The notes below the pieces were generated by a model that saw nothing but the letters and a program-made list of their open reading frames with translations, made no database searches and was not told where the DNA came from. The position numbers and the translations under genes were made by a program. 64,000 nt of DNA from the NCBI GenBank assembly GCA_002298995.1, contig DBMO01000077.1, positions 19,917-83,916 of the forward strand, given 5' to 3'. Shown piece after piece: positions 17,862 to 27,432 of the stretch. Position 1 is the first letter of the stretch. Every line of letters starts with the position of its first letter. The stretch comes from Desulfarculales bacterium UBA696 (lineage in GTDB: Bacteria; Desulfobacterota; Syntrophobacteria; Syntrophobacterales; Syntrophobacteraceae).

Positions 17862-18575
17862 TCAGCTCACCAGTTGGACCATCTCGCGAACGGCCCGTTC
17901 CATGCCTACCAGGATGGCCCGAGCCATTATCGAATGGCCGATGCTGAATTCCTCGATTTCTTTGATACCGCGAAGCCAGTGAACGTTCTGGTAGTCCACC
18001 CCGTGGCCGGCATGCACCCCGATCCCGAGTTTTTGCGCAAGGCGGGCGGCGGTGACTATCCGCTCGTACTCTTCCTGGCGGCGCGAAAAGGAGCGCGCTT
18101 CGGCAAAGGTCCCGGTATGAATTTCAATATAGTCGGATTCGAGCCGGTGGGCCGATTTGATGTGCTTTGGGTCGGGATCGATGAAAAGGCTTACCGCTAT
18201 TCCAGCGCCGTGAAGGGTCCCGACAACCTCGACCAGCGACTGCTCGAAATGAACAACGTCAAGGCCGCCCTCGGTGGTAAGTTCCTGGCGCTTTTCGGGA
18301 ACCAGGGTTACCACATCGGGCTTAATTTTGCGCGCAATCTCAACCATCTCCTTCGTGGCGGCCATCTCGAGGTTGAGCTTTGTCTTGACGGTCTCACGCA
18401 GTACGGCTACATCCCTGTCCTGAATATGGCGGCGGTCCTCCCGCAGGTGCACGACTATCCCGTGCGCCCCTCCGAATTCGGCGAGCGCCGCCGCGATAAC
18501 CGGGTCGGGTTCCTTGGCCAGACGCGCCTGGCGCACCGTTGCGACATGATCGACGTTTACCGCTAGCCTTGCCAA
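17862..18575 (-). CDS. pdxJ: Pyridoxine 5'-phosphate synthase
   Basis: 237 residues with a TTG start preceded by AAGGAG. It condenses 1-deoxy-xylulose-5-phosphate with 3-amino-2-oxopropyl phosphate in vitamin B6 synthesis. Signatures: LAVNVDHVATVRQAR at the N-terminus, GAHGIVVHLREDRRHI, and GVHAGHGVDYQNV. It lies between ybeY and acpS, all leftward, with gaps of 12 and 6 bases. Confidence 0.96.
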   Translation of the reverse strand: MARLAVNVDHVATVRQARLAKEPDPVIAAALAEFGGAHGIVVHLREDRRHIQDRDVAVLRETVKTKLNLEMAATKEMVEIARKIKPDVVTLVPEKRQELTTEGGLDVVHFEQSLVEVVGTLHGAGIAVSLFIDPDPKHIKSAHRLESDYIEIHTGTFAEARSFSRRQEEYERIVTAARLAQKLGIGVHAGHGVDYQNVHWLRGIKEIEEFSIGHSIMARAILVGMERAVREMVQLVS

Positions 18576-18587
18576 TCTATCTCCTTC

Positions 18588-19073
18588 TTAAAGCTCTTGT
18601 TTTTCCCCGAAAAACCATGCGAATTCATCGCCTGAGTGCCCGAGCAGGGAAAGCAATCCCTCGGTTTTATGCCTCATTTCAAGGGCTTGCCGCTCCCCTG
18701 CTTCATGATTGAAGCCCAAGAGGTGCAGAATACCATGAATGAGAAGAAGGTCGATAACGGATTCGAGGGAAGCGCCGGTCTCATCGCTTATCGAGCGGGC
18801 CGTTTCGGCGGAAATCACAACGTCTCCGAGCATCTGGTTGCAGACGTCGGCGAATTCGCCTTCCAGCATCGGAAAGGAGAGCACGTCGGTAGGGCGGTCA
18901 ACCTGGCGGTATTCGAAATTGATCTCCGCCATTTCGGCGTCGTCGACAATTACAATGCTAAGCTCCGCCTTAGTGTATCCCAAGGCGTTTAAGATCTGTT
19001 TTGCCGCGTTCCCTGTTCGTGCCCGTTTTATCTTTATCCTGCTTTGTTTCACGCTGAGCTGGATCAGCGGCAT
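18588..19073 (-). CDS. ybeY: Endoribonuclease / 16S rRNA maturation factor YbeY
   Basis: 161 residues from ATG at 19073, chosen because AAAGGA lies seven bases upstream and because MPLIQLSV is where family similarity begins. The frame is open 28 codons further. The zinc site [11 protein letters not shown] with three histidines is intact. YbeY acts in 16S rRNA 3'-end processing and ribosome quality control. Its 5' end overlaps the 3' end of the preceding pgpH gene by 104 bases, which suggests translational coupling. Confidence 0.95.
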   Translation of the reverse strand: MPLIQLSVKQSRIKIKRARTGNAAKQILNALGYTKAELSIVIVDDAEMAEINFEYRQVDRPTDVLSFPMLEGEFADVCNQMLGDVVISAETARSISDETGASLESVIDLLLIHGILHLLGFNHEAGERQALEMRHKTEGLLSLLGHSGDEFAWFFGEKQEL

Positions 19074-21462
19074 CCGCTTTTCCTTTGCCGTTGGCCATCG
19101 GGTATTCAATTCTCTTATGATGGATCGTGGCCAAAATCTGGTTGAAATGCTTAGCAATCTGGTGGAGGTCTTTCAGGGTGAGTTCACAATCATCGAGCTG
19201 GCCGTCGCTGAATATACTGTTTATCAGCCTGTTCACCTGGCCCTTGATCCTTGCCGGCGTCGGCTCGGTGAGCGATCTGCAGGCGGCTTCGACCACGTCG
19301 GCGAGCATCACCAGCCCTGCTTCCTTGGTCTGAGGTTTGGGGCCGGGGTAGCGGTAGTCGTCCATTTCTATGGGAGGCAGCAGTGTAGCCCTGGGATTTT
19401 GGGCCTTTGCCTTTTCGCGGGACTCGACGGCCTTGTTGTAGAAATAAGAAATAAAGCTCTGCCCGTGGTGCTGGCTGATTATATTGATGATCTCCTTGCC
19501 CAGGCGGTGCTGCTTTGCCAGCTCCACTCCATCCTTTACGTGAGAGATCAAGATCAGGCTGCTCATCGAGGGAGCCAGTTTCTCATGGCGATTTTCGCGG
19601 TCTACCTGGTTTTCAATGAAATAGAGCGGCTTTCTGGTCTTCCCGATATCGTGGTAGTAGGCGGCGACCTTGGCAAGGAGCGAGTTGGCTCCAATGGATT
19701 TCGCTGCCGCCTCGACCATGTTGCCCACGATTATGCTGTGATGGTATGTCCCCGGAGCCTCGACCATGAGGCCCTGCAAAAGGGGCTGGTCCATCGTGGC
19801 AAGTTCGAGCAGCTTTATATCGGTTGTGTAGCCGAACAGCATTTCAGCCAGAGGTGAGAAACCGGTAACAAGCATACCGGCGAAAATTCCCCCGGAGAGC
19901 CCAAAGAAGGCATTTGTGACAACCCTCAAAAATACCCACTGGTCCTGCAAAAATGCGCTCAGCACGATCAGGATCACATTTGCAAGCCCAACCAGAAGGC
20001 CCGCCTTTATGGGCGCCATGCGGTTCCTGCAGGGCGAGACCCCATGAGCGGCAACGAAGGAGCCGATCATGAAGTAGAAAAAGAGCCCGAAGTCTTTGCC
20101 GAAAATCATTCCGGCGAACAGGGTAAAGACTAGCGAAAAAATGAGCGACACCGTTACGCCGAAGAAAATGCAAGCCGTCATCGCTCCGGCGCTGAGAGGC
20201 ACCGCATATAAGAATGTCTTCGCGGAGAAAGGTCCGTAATTGTCGCCTATAAGATCTCCGACCAGCAATCCGGCGCGGCAGAGCATGAGCAGGAAAACCA
20301 GCATGATGCCCAGAAAGAGCATGTCGTAGAAATCCATGCGAATCAAGGGCAGGTGGCGCTTGATTACCTGCACCACCACGCCGATGCACACGGCGTTGAA
20401 TGCAAAGAGGGTGAAAAATACGAACAGGAAGTGCTTATCGGCTCCGCCAGTCTGGTGGAATCTAAGCTTTAGCATTTCCTCGGCGCCGATTCTCTGGCCT
20501 TCGCGCACCAGCATCTCGTTTCGCGAGATTTTGATAAAGACCGGCTTTACCGATAGATAGGCCTCCTCGCGCCTCCTGTCGGTCTCATCGAGGTTGAATG
20601 TCAGGTTCGGCTGGAGAAGCTGCGAAACAAGGGAGGTGATTGCCATCATCTCCTTTACGTCTCGCCCGGCCTCAATTGCCTGCATTACTATGAGCTTGCG
20701 CGTTTCTTCCAGGTCTGAATATGGAAATGGCGGCGGCACCATGAACTCTTCGCCGGACCCGATTTTGCGTATTACGAGGCTGTCGCCTCGGTTTTGCCGC
20801 ACCCAGGCCTTTGTTGACACGATCCCGCGGTCTAGGGAGTTCTTTATGATCTGGGCGACCCGAAGTTGGACATCAAGATTAAATTGCCTCTCCAGCAGGC
20901 TCGTGAATATTTCGCCCGAGATCTGGCACCCCAGCGCCCCCTCCAGGTCCTTCTTTTTTCGCAGGATGTGCTGGCCCGCGCTCGATAGTACCAGGGAAGA
21001 GAGGTTTTCAGGGGCTATATGGGTCCCTGTCGTTATCTTCTCGTCGGAGATTCCTGAAAGAGACTGTGAATCGAGGCTTGTAAGATAGTCGCGCATCAGA
21101 TTGAAGGCGTTTTCGAGCCTTTCCACAATCTGGCCCGACAGGCCTTCATCGAGGTCGTAGACAATCACCGATTGCCGAACGGCCTCTTCGCGCTTCTTTG
21201 CGGTAGCTTCCTCGTCCTCGACAAGGAAGTCCCTTTTCGCCTTGATGTTTTGGTCACATACGTCCCCAAGGCGCAAACAGGGACTTTCAACGGTAAAGGA
21301 CGGTGTCATGAGCACCGCGAGCACCAAACTTACAACAGTCAGCAGCAGGGCCTTGCGGCAGTAGATTTGCTCGAAACGGCATGAAAGGATTTTTGCCAGA
21401 AAAACAGGCTTGGGCTTTTTTCTGATGGCGCTTTTCTCGGAATCCCGCTTTTCCCGATCCAT
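18970..21462 (-). CDS. 7TM-HD phosphohydrolase (PgpH/YqfF-like, probable c-di-AMP phosphodiesterase)
   Basis: 830 residues from the ATG at 21462; a TTG at 21468, adjoining the phoH stop, is also possible. Order: cytoplasmic tail, first helix (about 40-55), large extracytoplasmic 7TMR-HDED domain (to about 340), seven-helix membrane block (about 345-540), then a cytoplasmic HD domain ([16 protein letters not shown] and [10 protein letters not shown] with the HD pair). In Listeria, PgpH hydrolyses cyclic di-AMP; that function is assigned from the family. It sits between phoH and ybeY, the usual phoH-pgpH-ybeY order. The charged Lys/Arg-rich C-terminus overlaps ybeY. Confidence 0.92.
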   Translation of the reverse strand: MDREKRDSEKSAIRKKPKPVFLAKILSCRFEQIYCRKALLLTVVSLVLAVLMTPSFTVESPCLRLGDVCDQNIKAKRDFLVEDEEATAKKREEAVRQSVIVYDLDEGLSGQIVERLENAFNLMRDYLTSLDSQSLSGISDEKITTGTHIAPENLSSLVLSSAGQHILRKKKDLEGALGCQISGEIFTSLLERQFNLDVQLRVAQIIKNSLDRGIVSTKAWVRQNRGDSLVIRKIGSGEEFMVPPPFPYSDLEETRKLIVMQAIEAGRDVKEMMAITSLVSQLLQPNLTFNLDETDRRREEAYLSVKPVFIKISRNEMLVREGQRIGAEEMLKLRFHQTGGADKHFLFVFFTLFAFNAVCIGVVVQVIKRHLPLIRMDFYDMLFLGIMLVFLLMLCRAGLLVGDLIGDNYGPFSAKTFLYAVPLSAGAMTACIFFGVTVSLIFSLVFTLFAGMIFGKDFGLFFYFMIGSFVAAHGVSPCRNRMAPIKAGLLVGLANVILIVLSAFLQDQWVFLRVVTNAFFGLSGGIFAGMLVTGFSPLAEMLFGYTTDIKLLELATMDQPLLQGLMVEAPGTYHHSIIVGNMVEAAAKSIGANSLLAKVAAYYHDIGKTRKPLYFIENQVDRENRHEKLAPSMSSLILISHVKDGVELAKQHRLGKEIINIISQHHGQSFISYFYNKAVESREKAKAQNPRATLLPPIEMDDYRYPGPKPQTKEAGLVMLADVVEAACRSLTEPTPARIKGQVNRLINSIFSDGQLDDCELTLKDLHQIAKHFNQILATIHHKRIEYPMANGKGKADAADPAQRETKQDKDKTGTNRERGKTDLKRLGIH

Positions 21463-21468
21463 GCTCAA

Positions 21469-22518
21469 TTAGCCTCTCTCAGAGTTCCTATCGGGCTGGA
21501 CTCGCCGTTTTTCCGCCTTCTCGTACGCATCGATTATGTCCTGCACCAGGCGGTGCCGCACAACGTCGCGCTTGCTGAAATATACCATGCTTATGCCCGG
21601 AACGCCTTCAAGCAGGTCAATGGCCTCGATGAGTCCGGAAGGCTTGTTCTCGGGCAGGTCTATCTGCGTTATGTCCCCTGTTATAACCGCCTTGGAACCC
21701 ATTCCGAGCCTCGTTAGAAACATCTTCATCTGCTCGGCTGTCGTATTCTGGGCTTCGTCGAGAATAACAAAAGCATCATTCAAGGTGCGCCCGCGCATGA
21801 AAGCAAGCGGCGCGACCTCGATCGCCCCTCTTTGAATTAGGTTGCTCGCCCTTTCGAAGTCCATCATATCGTGAAGGGCGTCATAGAGCGGGCGTAAATA
21901 GGGATTCACTTTCTCAGCCAGGTCGCCGGGAAGGAAGCCAAGCTTTTCCCCCGCTTCGACCGCCGGGCGCACCAGCACGATGCGGCGGACATATTCCTTT
22001 GCCATCGCCGCAACGGCCATTGCCATTGCAAGGTAGGTCTTTCCAGTACCCGCCGGACCCACCCCAAAGACAATATCGTTGTGGCGAATAGATTCCAGGT
22101 ACTCCTTCTGTCTTATGCTCTTCGGAGTTATTATCCTTTTGCTTGAAGCAATAAAGACCTGGTCGAGAAATATATCTTTGAGGCGCCGGTTGATGTTATC
22201 TTTAAGTACTTGAGCGGCAAACACTATGTCGCTGACAAAGATCGGATAGCCGCCGCGAATCAGGTCGGCTAGTTCGTTGATGAGCCGCTCGCCAAGCTCG
22301 ACATCTTCCCGCGGACCGGTCACCGTGAACTGGTTCCCCCGCAGGTGAACCTTGATTTCGAGCTGTTTTTCAATTGCCTTTAAATTATTATTTTGCTCTC
22401 CGGCAAGCTGCTGGACAAGGCGGTTGTCTTCAAAAGAGATCTGGACGGATGTTTCGCAGCCGTCTTTAACTTTGGACTGAACAGCCAATATGCTTTCACC
22501 TCGCAGCGGGCCGATCAT
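21469..22518 (-). CDS. phoH: PhoH family ATPase
   Basis: 349 residues from ATG 22518. An N-terminal KH-like RNA-binding region is followed by the PhoH ATPase with Walker A GPAGTGKTYLAMAMAV and Walker B FVILDEAQN. The frame is open to 22599, but the promoter box at 22555-22560 would put the transcript start near 22548, which rules out the longer form. A TTG at 22488 with GAGGTG upstream is a serious alternative. PhoH-like proteins are implicated in RNA handling and are usually next to ybeY, as here. First gene of the leftward five-gene unit. Confidence 0.93.
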   Translation of the reverse strand: MIGPLRGESILAVQSKVKDGCETSVQISFEDNRLVQQLAGEQNNNLKAIEKQLEIKVHLRGNQFTVTGPREDVELGERLINELADLIRGGYPIFVSDIVFAAQVLKDNINRRLKDIFLDQVFIASSKRIITPKSIRQKEYLESIRHNDIVFGVGPAGTGKTYLAMAMAVAAMAKEYVRRIVLVRPAVEAGEKLGFLPGDLAEKVNPYLRPLYDALHDMMDFERASNLIQRGAIEVAPLAFMRGRTLNDAFVILDEAQNTTAEQMKMFLTRLGMGSKAVITGDITQIDLPENKPSGLIEAIDLLEGVPGISMVYFSKRDVVRHRLVQDIIDAYEKAEKRRVQPDRNSERG

Positions 22519-22554
22519 GGCCTGGATTTTTGGGATCGATATTATTATCACGCA

Positions 22555-22563
22555 ATTATAACA
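22555..22563 (-). promoter_or_regulatory. Extended -10 promoter of the phoH operon
   Basis: On the minus strand TGTTATAAT gives a perfect TATAAT with the TGn extension. A weak TTGCAA lies about 19 bases upstream. It is 37 bases before the ATG of phoH and suits a start near 22548. It would drive phoH-pgpH-ybeY-pdxJ-acpS. Confidence 0.65.
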
Positions 22564-22787
22564 CTTACAACAATCTCTTTTGCAATTGTCCGCGCCCACC
22601 CCGAAGATGGAGAATATTTTTTATACGATCCAGATGGACCCGGAATCATTGACGATTTAAAGATACTGGACACTTTCGAGTCCAGGATCTAAACTAACAG
22701 GTCGTAAAAAAAGCACCTGACCATGAAAATAAATCCGATCCACGTCCATTTAAGACTCGGGATCCTATTCGGAGATCATCTTATCCC

Positions 22788-23369
22788 ATGAACCTTCTTG
22801 ACTGGATTCTTGCCGGGGCGGCTGCTTTCTCGGTGCTGCGCGGGATCGTTCGCGGCGCGGTCTCGCAAATATTCGGCATTCTCGGCATACTTGGCGGCTT
22901 TTTTGTCGCGGCGCACAAGTATGAGCAGGTCGGGGTCGAAATCCGCAATAATTTCCCCTCCCTTGCCGGCGCGGGGACCACAATTGCCTTTATTCTGCTC
23001 TTCCTCCTGACCTGGCTGTGCATAGCGGTCGCCGGCTCGTGGATCGCGAAGCTGATGAGAAGAGCGGGGCTCGGGTTCGTCGACCGAATCTGGGGCGGTA
23101 TGATCGGATTTGGCAAGGCCCTGCTGTTCGCGGTCGTAGCCGTATCGATTCTTACCCTTTTCGGGACGAAGGAAAGCCCCCTTCTCGCCGGCTCCTTGCT
23201 GACGCCTTACATTAATGAGGTCACCGTCTTTTTACTAAAAATCGCCCCCGATAAGGTGCAGGATGAGTTTTCCAGGAAGCGGGAAAGCCTCAAAAACATA
23301 CTGGAGAAGACATCGCTTCCGCTCAACCCCGCCACCGATTCCTCAAAAGACAATAAGGGCAAAAAGTGA
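22788..23369 (+). CDS. CvpA family membrane protein
   Basis: 193 residues with four hydrophobic helices in the first 150 residues and a charged C-terminus. The opening LDWILAGAAAFSVLRGIVRG and the GFVDRIWGGMIGFGKALL motif are typical of CvpA. In E. coli the protein affects colicin V production and envelope properties; the molecular role is unclear. Its stop codon overlaps the GTG of mazG by four bases (GTGA), so they are translationally coupled. Confidence 0.9.
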   Translation: MNLLDWILAGAAAFSVLRGIVRGAVSQIFGILGILGGFFVAAHKYEQVGVEIRNNFPSLAGAGTTIAFILLFLLTWLCIAVAGSWIAKLMRRAGLGFVDRIWGGMIGFGKALLFAVVAVSILTLFGTKESPLLAGSLLTPYINEVTVFLLKIAPDKVQDEFSRKRESLKNILEKTSLPLNPATDSSKDNKGKK

Positions 23370-24049
23370 AAGAAGAACCGGGCAGCCGCTGGGATAAGAT
23401 GGCGGCATTATGGAATATAATCGTGCGCCTTCGCGGCGAATCGGGTTGTCCGTGGGACCGCAAACAAACGCCCGAGACGATCCAGACATACCTCGTCGAG
23501 GAGGCCCACGAAGGAGCCGCCGCGGTGAGGTCGGGAAAAGCGGCCGACGTTGCCGAGGAACTCGGCGACGTTCTCTTTATGGTCCTGTTTCTGGCATACC
23601 TGTACGAGGAAAAAGGCGATTTTACGCTCGACGAGGTCGTAGAGCGCATCAGTACGAAAATGATTCGCAGGCACCCGCATGTCTTCGGTGAGCTTAGCGT
23701 TGATACTGCCGATGAGGTAAAGGACAACTGGGAGAAAATCAAGGAAGAGGAGAAAAAAGAAAGCGGCAAGCTCCCCGAACCGATTCCCGAATCCCTGCCC
23801 GCGTTGATTCGCGCCTACAGGATCGTCTCGCGCCTTGCCCAGAAGAAAAATGGAGGCTGGCACGATGTTGGACCGCGCATTCGGGATTTCTCCCGCAAAA
23901 GCCGTGAAATGGTTGATGCGCTAAGTTCCGGCGAAACCGTCTCTTCCGAGCTGATTGGCGACATCCTGCTGGAGCTGGTTATTATCGCTCGAACCCAGGG
24001 CTATCGCGCCGAGGATATACTTCATCAAAGACTTCGAAAAGTTGAGTAG
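23366..24049 (+). CDS. mazG: Nucleoside triphosphate pyrophosphohydrolase MazG
   Basis: 227 residues from a GTG that overlaps the cvpA stop. The protein cleaves NTPs to NMP and pyrophosphate and is linked to nucleotide-pool cleaning. The first domain has CPWDRKQTPETIQTYLVEE, then EEAHE and EELGDVLF, the metal-binding Glu/Asp set. A second MazG-like half follows from about residue 130 (ALIRAYRIVSRLAQK). Length is a little below E. coli MazG (263). Confidence 0.95.
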   Translation: MKEEPGSRWDKMAALWNIIVRLRGESGCPWDRKQTPETIQTYLVEEAHEGAAAVRSGKAADVAEELGDVLFMVLFLAYLYEEKGDFTLDEVVERISTKMIRRHPHVFGELSVDTADEVKDNWEKIKEEEKKESGKLPEPIPESLPALIRAYRIVSRLAQKKNGGWHDVGPRIRDFSRKSREMVDALSSGETVSSELIGDILLELVIIARTQGYRAEDILHQRLRKVE

Positions 24050-24231
24050 ACTTTCACGCTCCAGACTGATTATGGAGAACACAAATTCTTTTTATCCGGA
24101 GTGTTACAAATAATTGGCTAATAATATCTGAAATTCTGTCGATAACTTAAGCGGACTCTTCTCCGTGAATCCACATTCCGAGTCGAGCGCGCGCTGAACG
24201 GATCCAAAAAAATCAACGGGATTTTACCTTC

Positions 24232-25515
24232 ATGGACAAGGCCACTTTCAATACCGTAAATCCTTACTACCTCGATAACGTCATGAAGGCGTCCGACAAG
24301 CACGAAGTAGTTGCAAGCGAGGACATACACAACGCAGCCGGGATGAAGCTGGTCGCGAAAGGGCAGCGAATTGACGAGGAGATGCGCGAGCGGCTCATCC
24401 GCTTCAAACTGCGACAGCCGCTTGAATGCAACCTCACGGTAAACGCCGGCGTAGGGCCTCAAGAGATATTGGCGCAGGTCGAGGCAACACTTGACAGGCT
24501 GAAGCCCCTTTCGGTCCTTTTCAAATCAAAAGGCTCCCTGAAAAAGGTCCTTTCGATCTTTAAAGACCTGCATTTCGACCAGATGGGTTCACTGCTGCTC
24601 TCGATGCAAAGCGGAATCGAAACACTGCCGCACAGCGTGCTGGTGTCATTGCTGGGGGTTGGGCTCTCGATGGCTTGCAACCAGGGGACCGGTATGCTCG
24701 CAGAGCTGGCAATGGCCGGCCTCCTGCATGATGTCGGGGAGCTCTACATAAACCCCGAGTATCTCAAACCGCACCGTAAACTGTTTCCGGATGAATGGAA
24801 ACATATCGCGGTGCACCCGCGAATAGGGCAAATGGTAATTGGGGAAATCGCGGAATGGCATCAGGCGATAGCGGTCGCGATCGGCGAACATCACGAACGG
24901 GCAAACGGATTCGGGTACCCGCGCAAACTTCTTGGCAAGCAAATAAGCGAACTTGGGAAAGTGCTTCTGACCAGTGAGGCCTTAAGCGGGATGCTGACCA
25001 AGGACAAACATCCCGTGAAGCGGGCTTTTCTCGGCGCGAAGCTGATCCCCGGCGAATATCCTTTTGAACTGGTTTCAATGATCGCATGTATTGCATCGGA
25101 CGGCTGCGGGTGCGAACAAGGGCCTTGCACCGTACCCAGGCTCGCGGAACTTTTCGAGATCAGCGCGGGCATTGCCGAGGCGATAGACACGGCCCTGGAA
25201 AACCTGGACCACGCCAGGCAGACAATAAGGTGCGGCTCTTCCTCGCTATCCTTTCTCGGCTATATTGACAAATACCTGCTAACGCTAAGAGCCACGATGG
25301 ACCAGACGGGACTTTCGCCCAATTACCACGTGGACGAACTCAAGGACCAGGATTCGGAGCAGGATATATGCCGGGAGATGGAAGTGATGATTTTCGAAAT
25401 CAAATGGAGGCTCGACGAAATACTGCGCCAGATAGCACTCCAGGAAAGTGAGCTGGAAGAGGGCCTGAAAAGCTACCTCAATGATAATGTTGCTCCCAGT
25501 CTCACTTTGATCTGA
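24232..25515 (+). CDS. HD-GYP-like signalling protein with altered active-site residues
   Basis: 427 residues, soluble. An N-terminal region of about 130 residues is followed by an HD-GYP-like core: LLHDVGELYINPEYL, a downstream HP, and EHHERANGFGYPRKLLG. HD-GYP proteins hydrolyse c-di-GMP. Here the metal-linked Lys of HDxGK is Glu, and the usual DxxDA loop after the GYP motif reads TSEALSG, so activity is doubtful. The C-terminal 150 residues hold a cysteine cluster (DGCGCEQGPC) and an acidic helical end. It may be a binding or regulatory version. The 3' end overlaps the next, convergent gene by 14 bases. Confidence 0.8.
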   Translation: MDKATFNTVNPYYLDNVMKASDKHEVVASEDIHNAAGMKLVAKGQRIDEEMRERLIRFKLRQPLECNLTVNAGVGPQEILAQVEATLDRLKPLSVLFKSKGSLKKVLSIFKDLHFDQMGSLLLSMQSGIETLPHSVLVSLLGVGLSMACNQGTGMLAELAMAGLLHDVGELYINPEYLKPHRKLFPDEWKHIAVHPRIGQMVIGEIAEWHQAIAVAIGEHHERANGFGYPRKLLGKQISELGKVLLTSEALSGMLTKDKHPVKRAFLGAKLIPGEYPFELVSMIACIASDGCGCEQGPCTVPRLAELFEISAGIAEAIDTALENLDHARQTIRCGSSSLSFLGYIDKYLLTLRATMDQTGLSPNYHVDELKDQDSEQDICREMEVMIFEIKWRLDEILRQIALQESELEEGLKSYLNDNVAPSLTLI

Positions 25516-26212
25516 CAGGTCCCGCCAGTTCGAAGGCATCCAGCACGCCATGGCAGCGGCAGCTCGTGGCAAACAGATGCCTGCCCGGCTCGTCACCAAT
25601 GACCGACAGCATCTCGTTTAGGCTTATCACCGGGTATCCTCCAACTCCGGGTGCCAGTTGCCAGCTCCTCAGGACCGCCGTCTTGTATTCCGGGATCGAC
25701 AAGTTTCCAAACACCTCGAACAAATTGCCCTGCCTTGGTCTTCCTGTAGTGGTACAAATTTCATCGGGCTCGCTGCAGTAATCCGGACACATAAACGTCG
25801 CAAAACTGGCATAGACTGTTCCCGAAGAAGTGCGTATGGGATTTGGAACGAGGAGGTCGGCGCTTTCGGGAACCGCCAGCCTTCTGGCGGACCCACCGCG
25901 GTTGATTCGCCCGAGGAGCCATTCGAATCCGACGTGGACGGGCACGGCCGGAATGATCCAGATATCCTCCGGCAGTGTCGCTTCGACAATCGATGCGACC
26001 GAGTCCCTGACTTCGGCCGAAATTCCAAATTCCTGTCGGATTTTCTCCACCCTCTCGGCATCCTTATCGATAACTGTAATCCCGGCCTCGGGAAATCTGC
26101 GCACGAGCCTTTCCGCCGCCAGTCTGCCGAACCGGCCGGCCCCGAGGATGTGGATTTCACGCGGAGGGAAGATATCCGGAAAAACCTCACGAGGTAGGTT
26201 GGTCTTTGACAT
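25502..26212 (-). CDS. Rossmann-fold NAD(P)-binding protein with cysteine-rich C-terminal half
   Basis: 236 residues from ATG 26212 (GTG at 26284 would add 24 residues but lacks a ribosome site). The N-terminal half has IHILGAGRFGRLAAERL, a glycine-rich dinucleotide fold like TrkA-N, followed by the acidic strand end VIDKDAERV. The C-terminal half has MCPDYCSEPDEIC and later SCRCHG, five or six cysteines that could hold a metal or Fe-S cluster. No membrane segment. I do not recognise a named family; a redox or ligand-sensing role is conceivable. The gene overlaps its convergent neighbour by 14 bases. Confidence 0.75.
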   Translation of the reverse strand: MSKTNLPREVFPDIFPPREIHILGAGRFGRLAAERLVRRFPEAGITVIDKDAERVEKIRQEFGISAEVRDSVASIVEATLPEDIWIIPAVPVHVGFEWLLGRINRGGSARRLAVPESADLLVPNPIRTSSGTVYASFATFMCPDYCSEPDEICTTTGRPRQGNLFEVFGNLSIPEYKTAVLRSWQLAPGVGGYPVISLNEMLSVIGDEPGRHLFATSCRCHGVLDAFELAGPVRSK

Positions 26213-26371
26213 ATTGTTTTTCCCGCTGCCGATCCATGCTAAAATAGAAAGATTAAGGAACTCTTTTTTGCAGCGGCCTCGCACGCCCCGATGCCGCTGT
26301 TAATTATATTATCATTTGTGGTTGCCGCTTCCAGCCACGGCCACTAATTTTACTCGTATTCGGAATAGATT

Positions 26372-26767
26372 ATGAGCAATATCTTCGCAATTTTTGACAA
26401 AATCGCCGATGAGAAGATTCGGGAGGCAATGAGGCAGGGGGAATTTGACGACTTGCCGGGCAAAGGCAAACCTCTGAGCCTTGAGGACGATAGCCACCTC
26501 CCCCAGGACATCCGCCTTGCTCACAAGATATTGAAAAATGCCAACTGCCTCCCCCCGGAACTCGAACTGCGAAAAGAAATACTGTCTGTCGAAGAGCTGC
26601 TGGAGGGGGTAAAGGATACGAAGGAAAAGTACAGGCAGATAAAAAAGCTCAATTACCTCATAATGAAACTCAACATGACCCGCCGCACCTCGCTTACCAT
26701 GGAAAAGAACCAGGTCTACTTCGACAAGATCGTCGACAAAATAGACTCGAAGAAGAAAGCTGATTGA
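26372..26767 (+). CDS. DUF1992 (DnaJ homologue subfamily C28-type conserved domain) protein
   Basis: 131 residues. The N-terminus IFDKIADEKIREAMRQGEFD followed by LPGKGKPLSLEDD is the signature of DUF1992, a small alpha-helical domain also found in the animal DNAJC28 protein. No J domain is present. The function is unknown. It stands alone between a convergent pair and the arsenic-type cluster. Confidence 0.9.
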   Translation: MSNIFAIFDKIADEKIREAMRQGEFDDLPGKGKPLSLEDDSHLPQDIRLAHKILKNANCLPPELELRKEILSVEELLEGVKDTKEKYRQIKKLNYLIMKLNMTRRTSLTMEKNQVYFDKIVDKIDSKKKAD

Positions 26768-27124
26768 ATTTTGCGGGAGCAACGACTGGTTGCCCCGGGG
26801 CTTAGCCCGCGCCCAATCAACCCGCATCAACCCGGATGCGCGACGCCGCATTAGTACAAGCCAGGGCACTGGTTTGTGCCTTGTTTCCCACCTTCCACAT
26901 AAATTTCCCTAAAACTCGTAGAAGCGTTTCTTGATGATGGAGCACGGCAGGCCTGCATCCGCAGGGACCGGCTCCTTTTACGGCAGCTGTTCTTTTGGAT
27001 TCAATCCAGGTGAATCGAGGTTGCGGACTTTTGCCTTGACAATCAATGCAGTTTGGACTGATAATTCAGTTAACACTGATTTATCCTATTAACCTTATGC
27101 TGCTTACTCCCGAAAGGACGACGA
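26768..27124. other. Intergenic region before the AbrB/arsM cluster
   Basis: About 350 bases. A possible promoter lies at TTGACA near 27036 (CTTGACAATCAATGCAG), followed by GATAATTCAG near 27060; the spacing of about 17 is good for -35 TTGACA and -10 GATAAT. No gene is seen. Confidence 0.45.
27036..27065 (+). promoter_or_regulatory. Candidate sigma-70 promoter for the AbrB/arsM cluster
   Basis: TTGACA (perfect -35) followed at 17-18 bases by GATAAT (-10, one mismatch to TATAAT). It lies about 60 bases before the AbrB-like start at 27125. Confidence 0.55.
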
Positions 27125-27394
27125 ATGAAAAATAAAGAACCCTGTTGCTCCCCTGAGGCCAAAAACTCCTGCTGCAAAGTAGAATCCCTCATTACCGTCG
27201 ATGAGCGGGGACAGATGGTGCTGCCAAAGGAGCTGCGCGCTAAGGCCAATATACGGGCAGGTGACAAAATGGCCCTTATCAGCTGGCTAAAAGACGGCGA
27301 AATTTGCTGTTTCACCCTTATTAAGGCCGATGCCCTGGCGGACCGCGTGAAGGAATTTCTCGGCCCCGTTTTGAAGGGAATGGACTTCGAATAA
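27125..27394 (+). CDS. AbrB/MazE-type DNA-binding protein, HgcAB-associated (HgcC-like)
   Basis: 89 residues. A cysteine-rich N-terminus (PCCSPEAKNSCCKVE) precedes a swapped-hairpin AbrB domain (LITVDERGQMVLPKELRAKA) and a C-terminal helix. From memory this arrangement matches small regulators found next to hgcAB mercury-methylation genes and also beside arsenite methyltransferases. No hgcAB is in this window. The four N-terminal cysteines could sense a thiophilic metal or metalloid. It is followed by a 55-residue membrane protein and arsM, all rightward, and probably controls them. Start supported by AAAGGACG. Confidence 0.82.
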   Translation: MKNKEPCCSPEAKNSCCKVESLITVDERGQMVLPKELRAKANIRAGDKMALISWLKDGEICCFTLIKADALADRVKEFLGPVLKGMDFE

Positions 27395-27432
27395 GGCCCT
27401 TGGATTAATCTTGACGATAGGAGGAATTGCCA

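Noticed and set aside
17355..18566. 403-codon open frame on the plus strand
   Set aside because: Lies opposite acpS and pdxJ, both of which have full family motifs. The plus-strand translation has no recognisable domain.
18739..19857. 372-codon open frame on the plus strand
   Set aside because: Antisense to ybeY and pgpH; no family features and no ribosome site.
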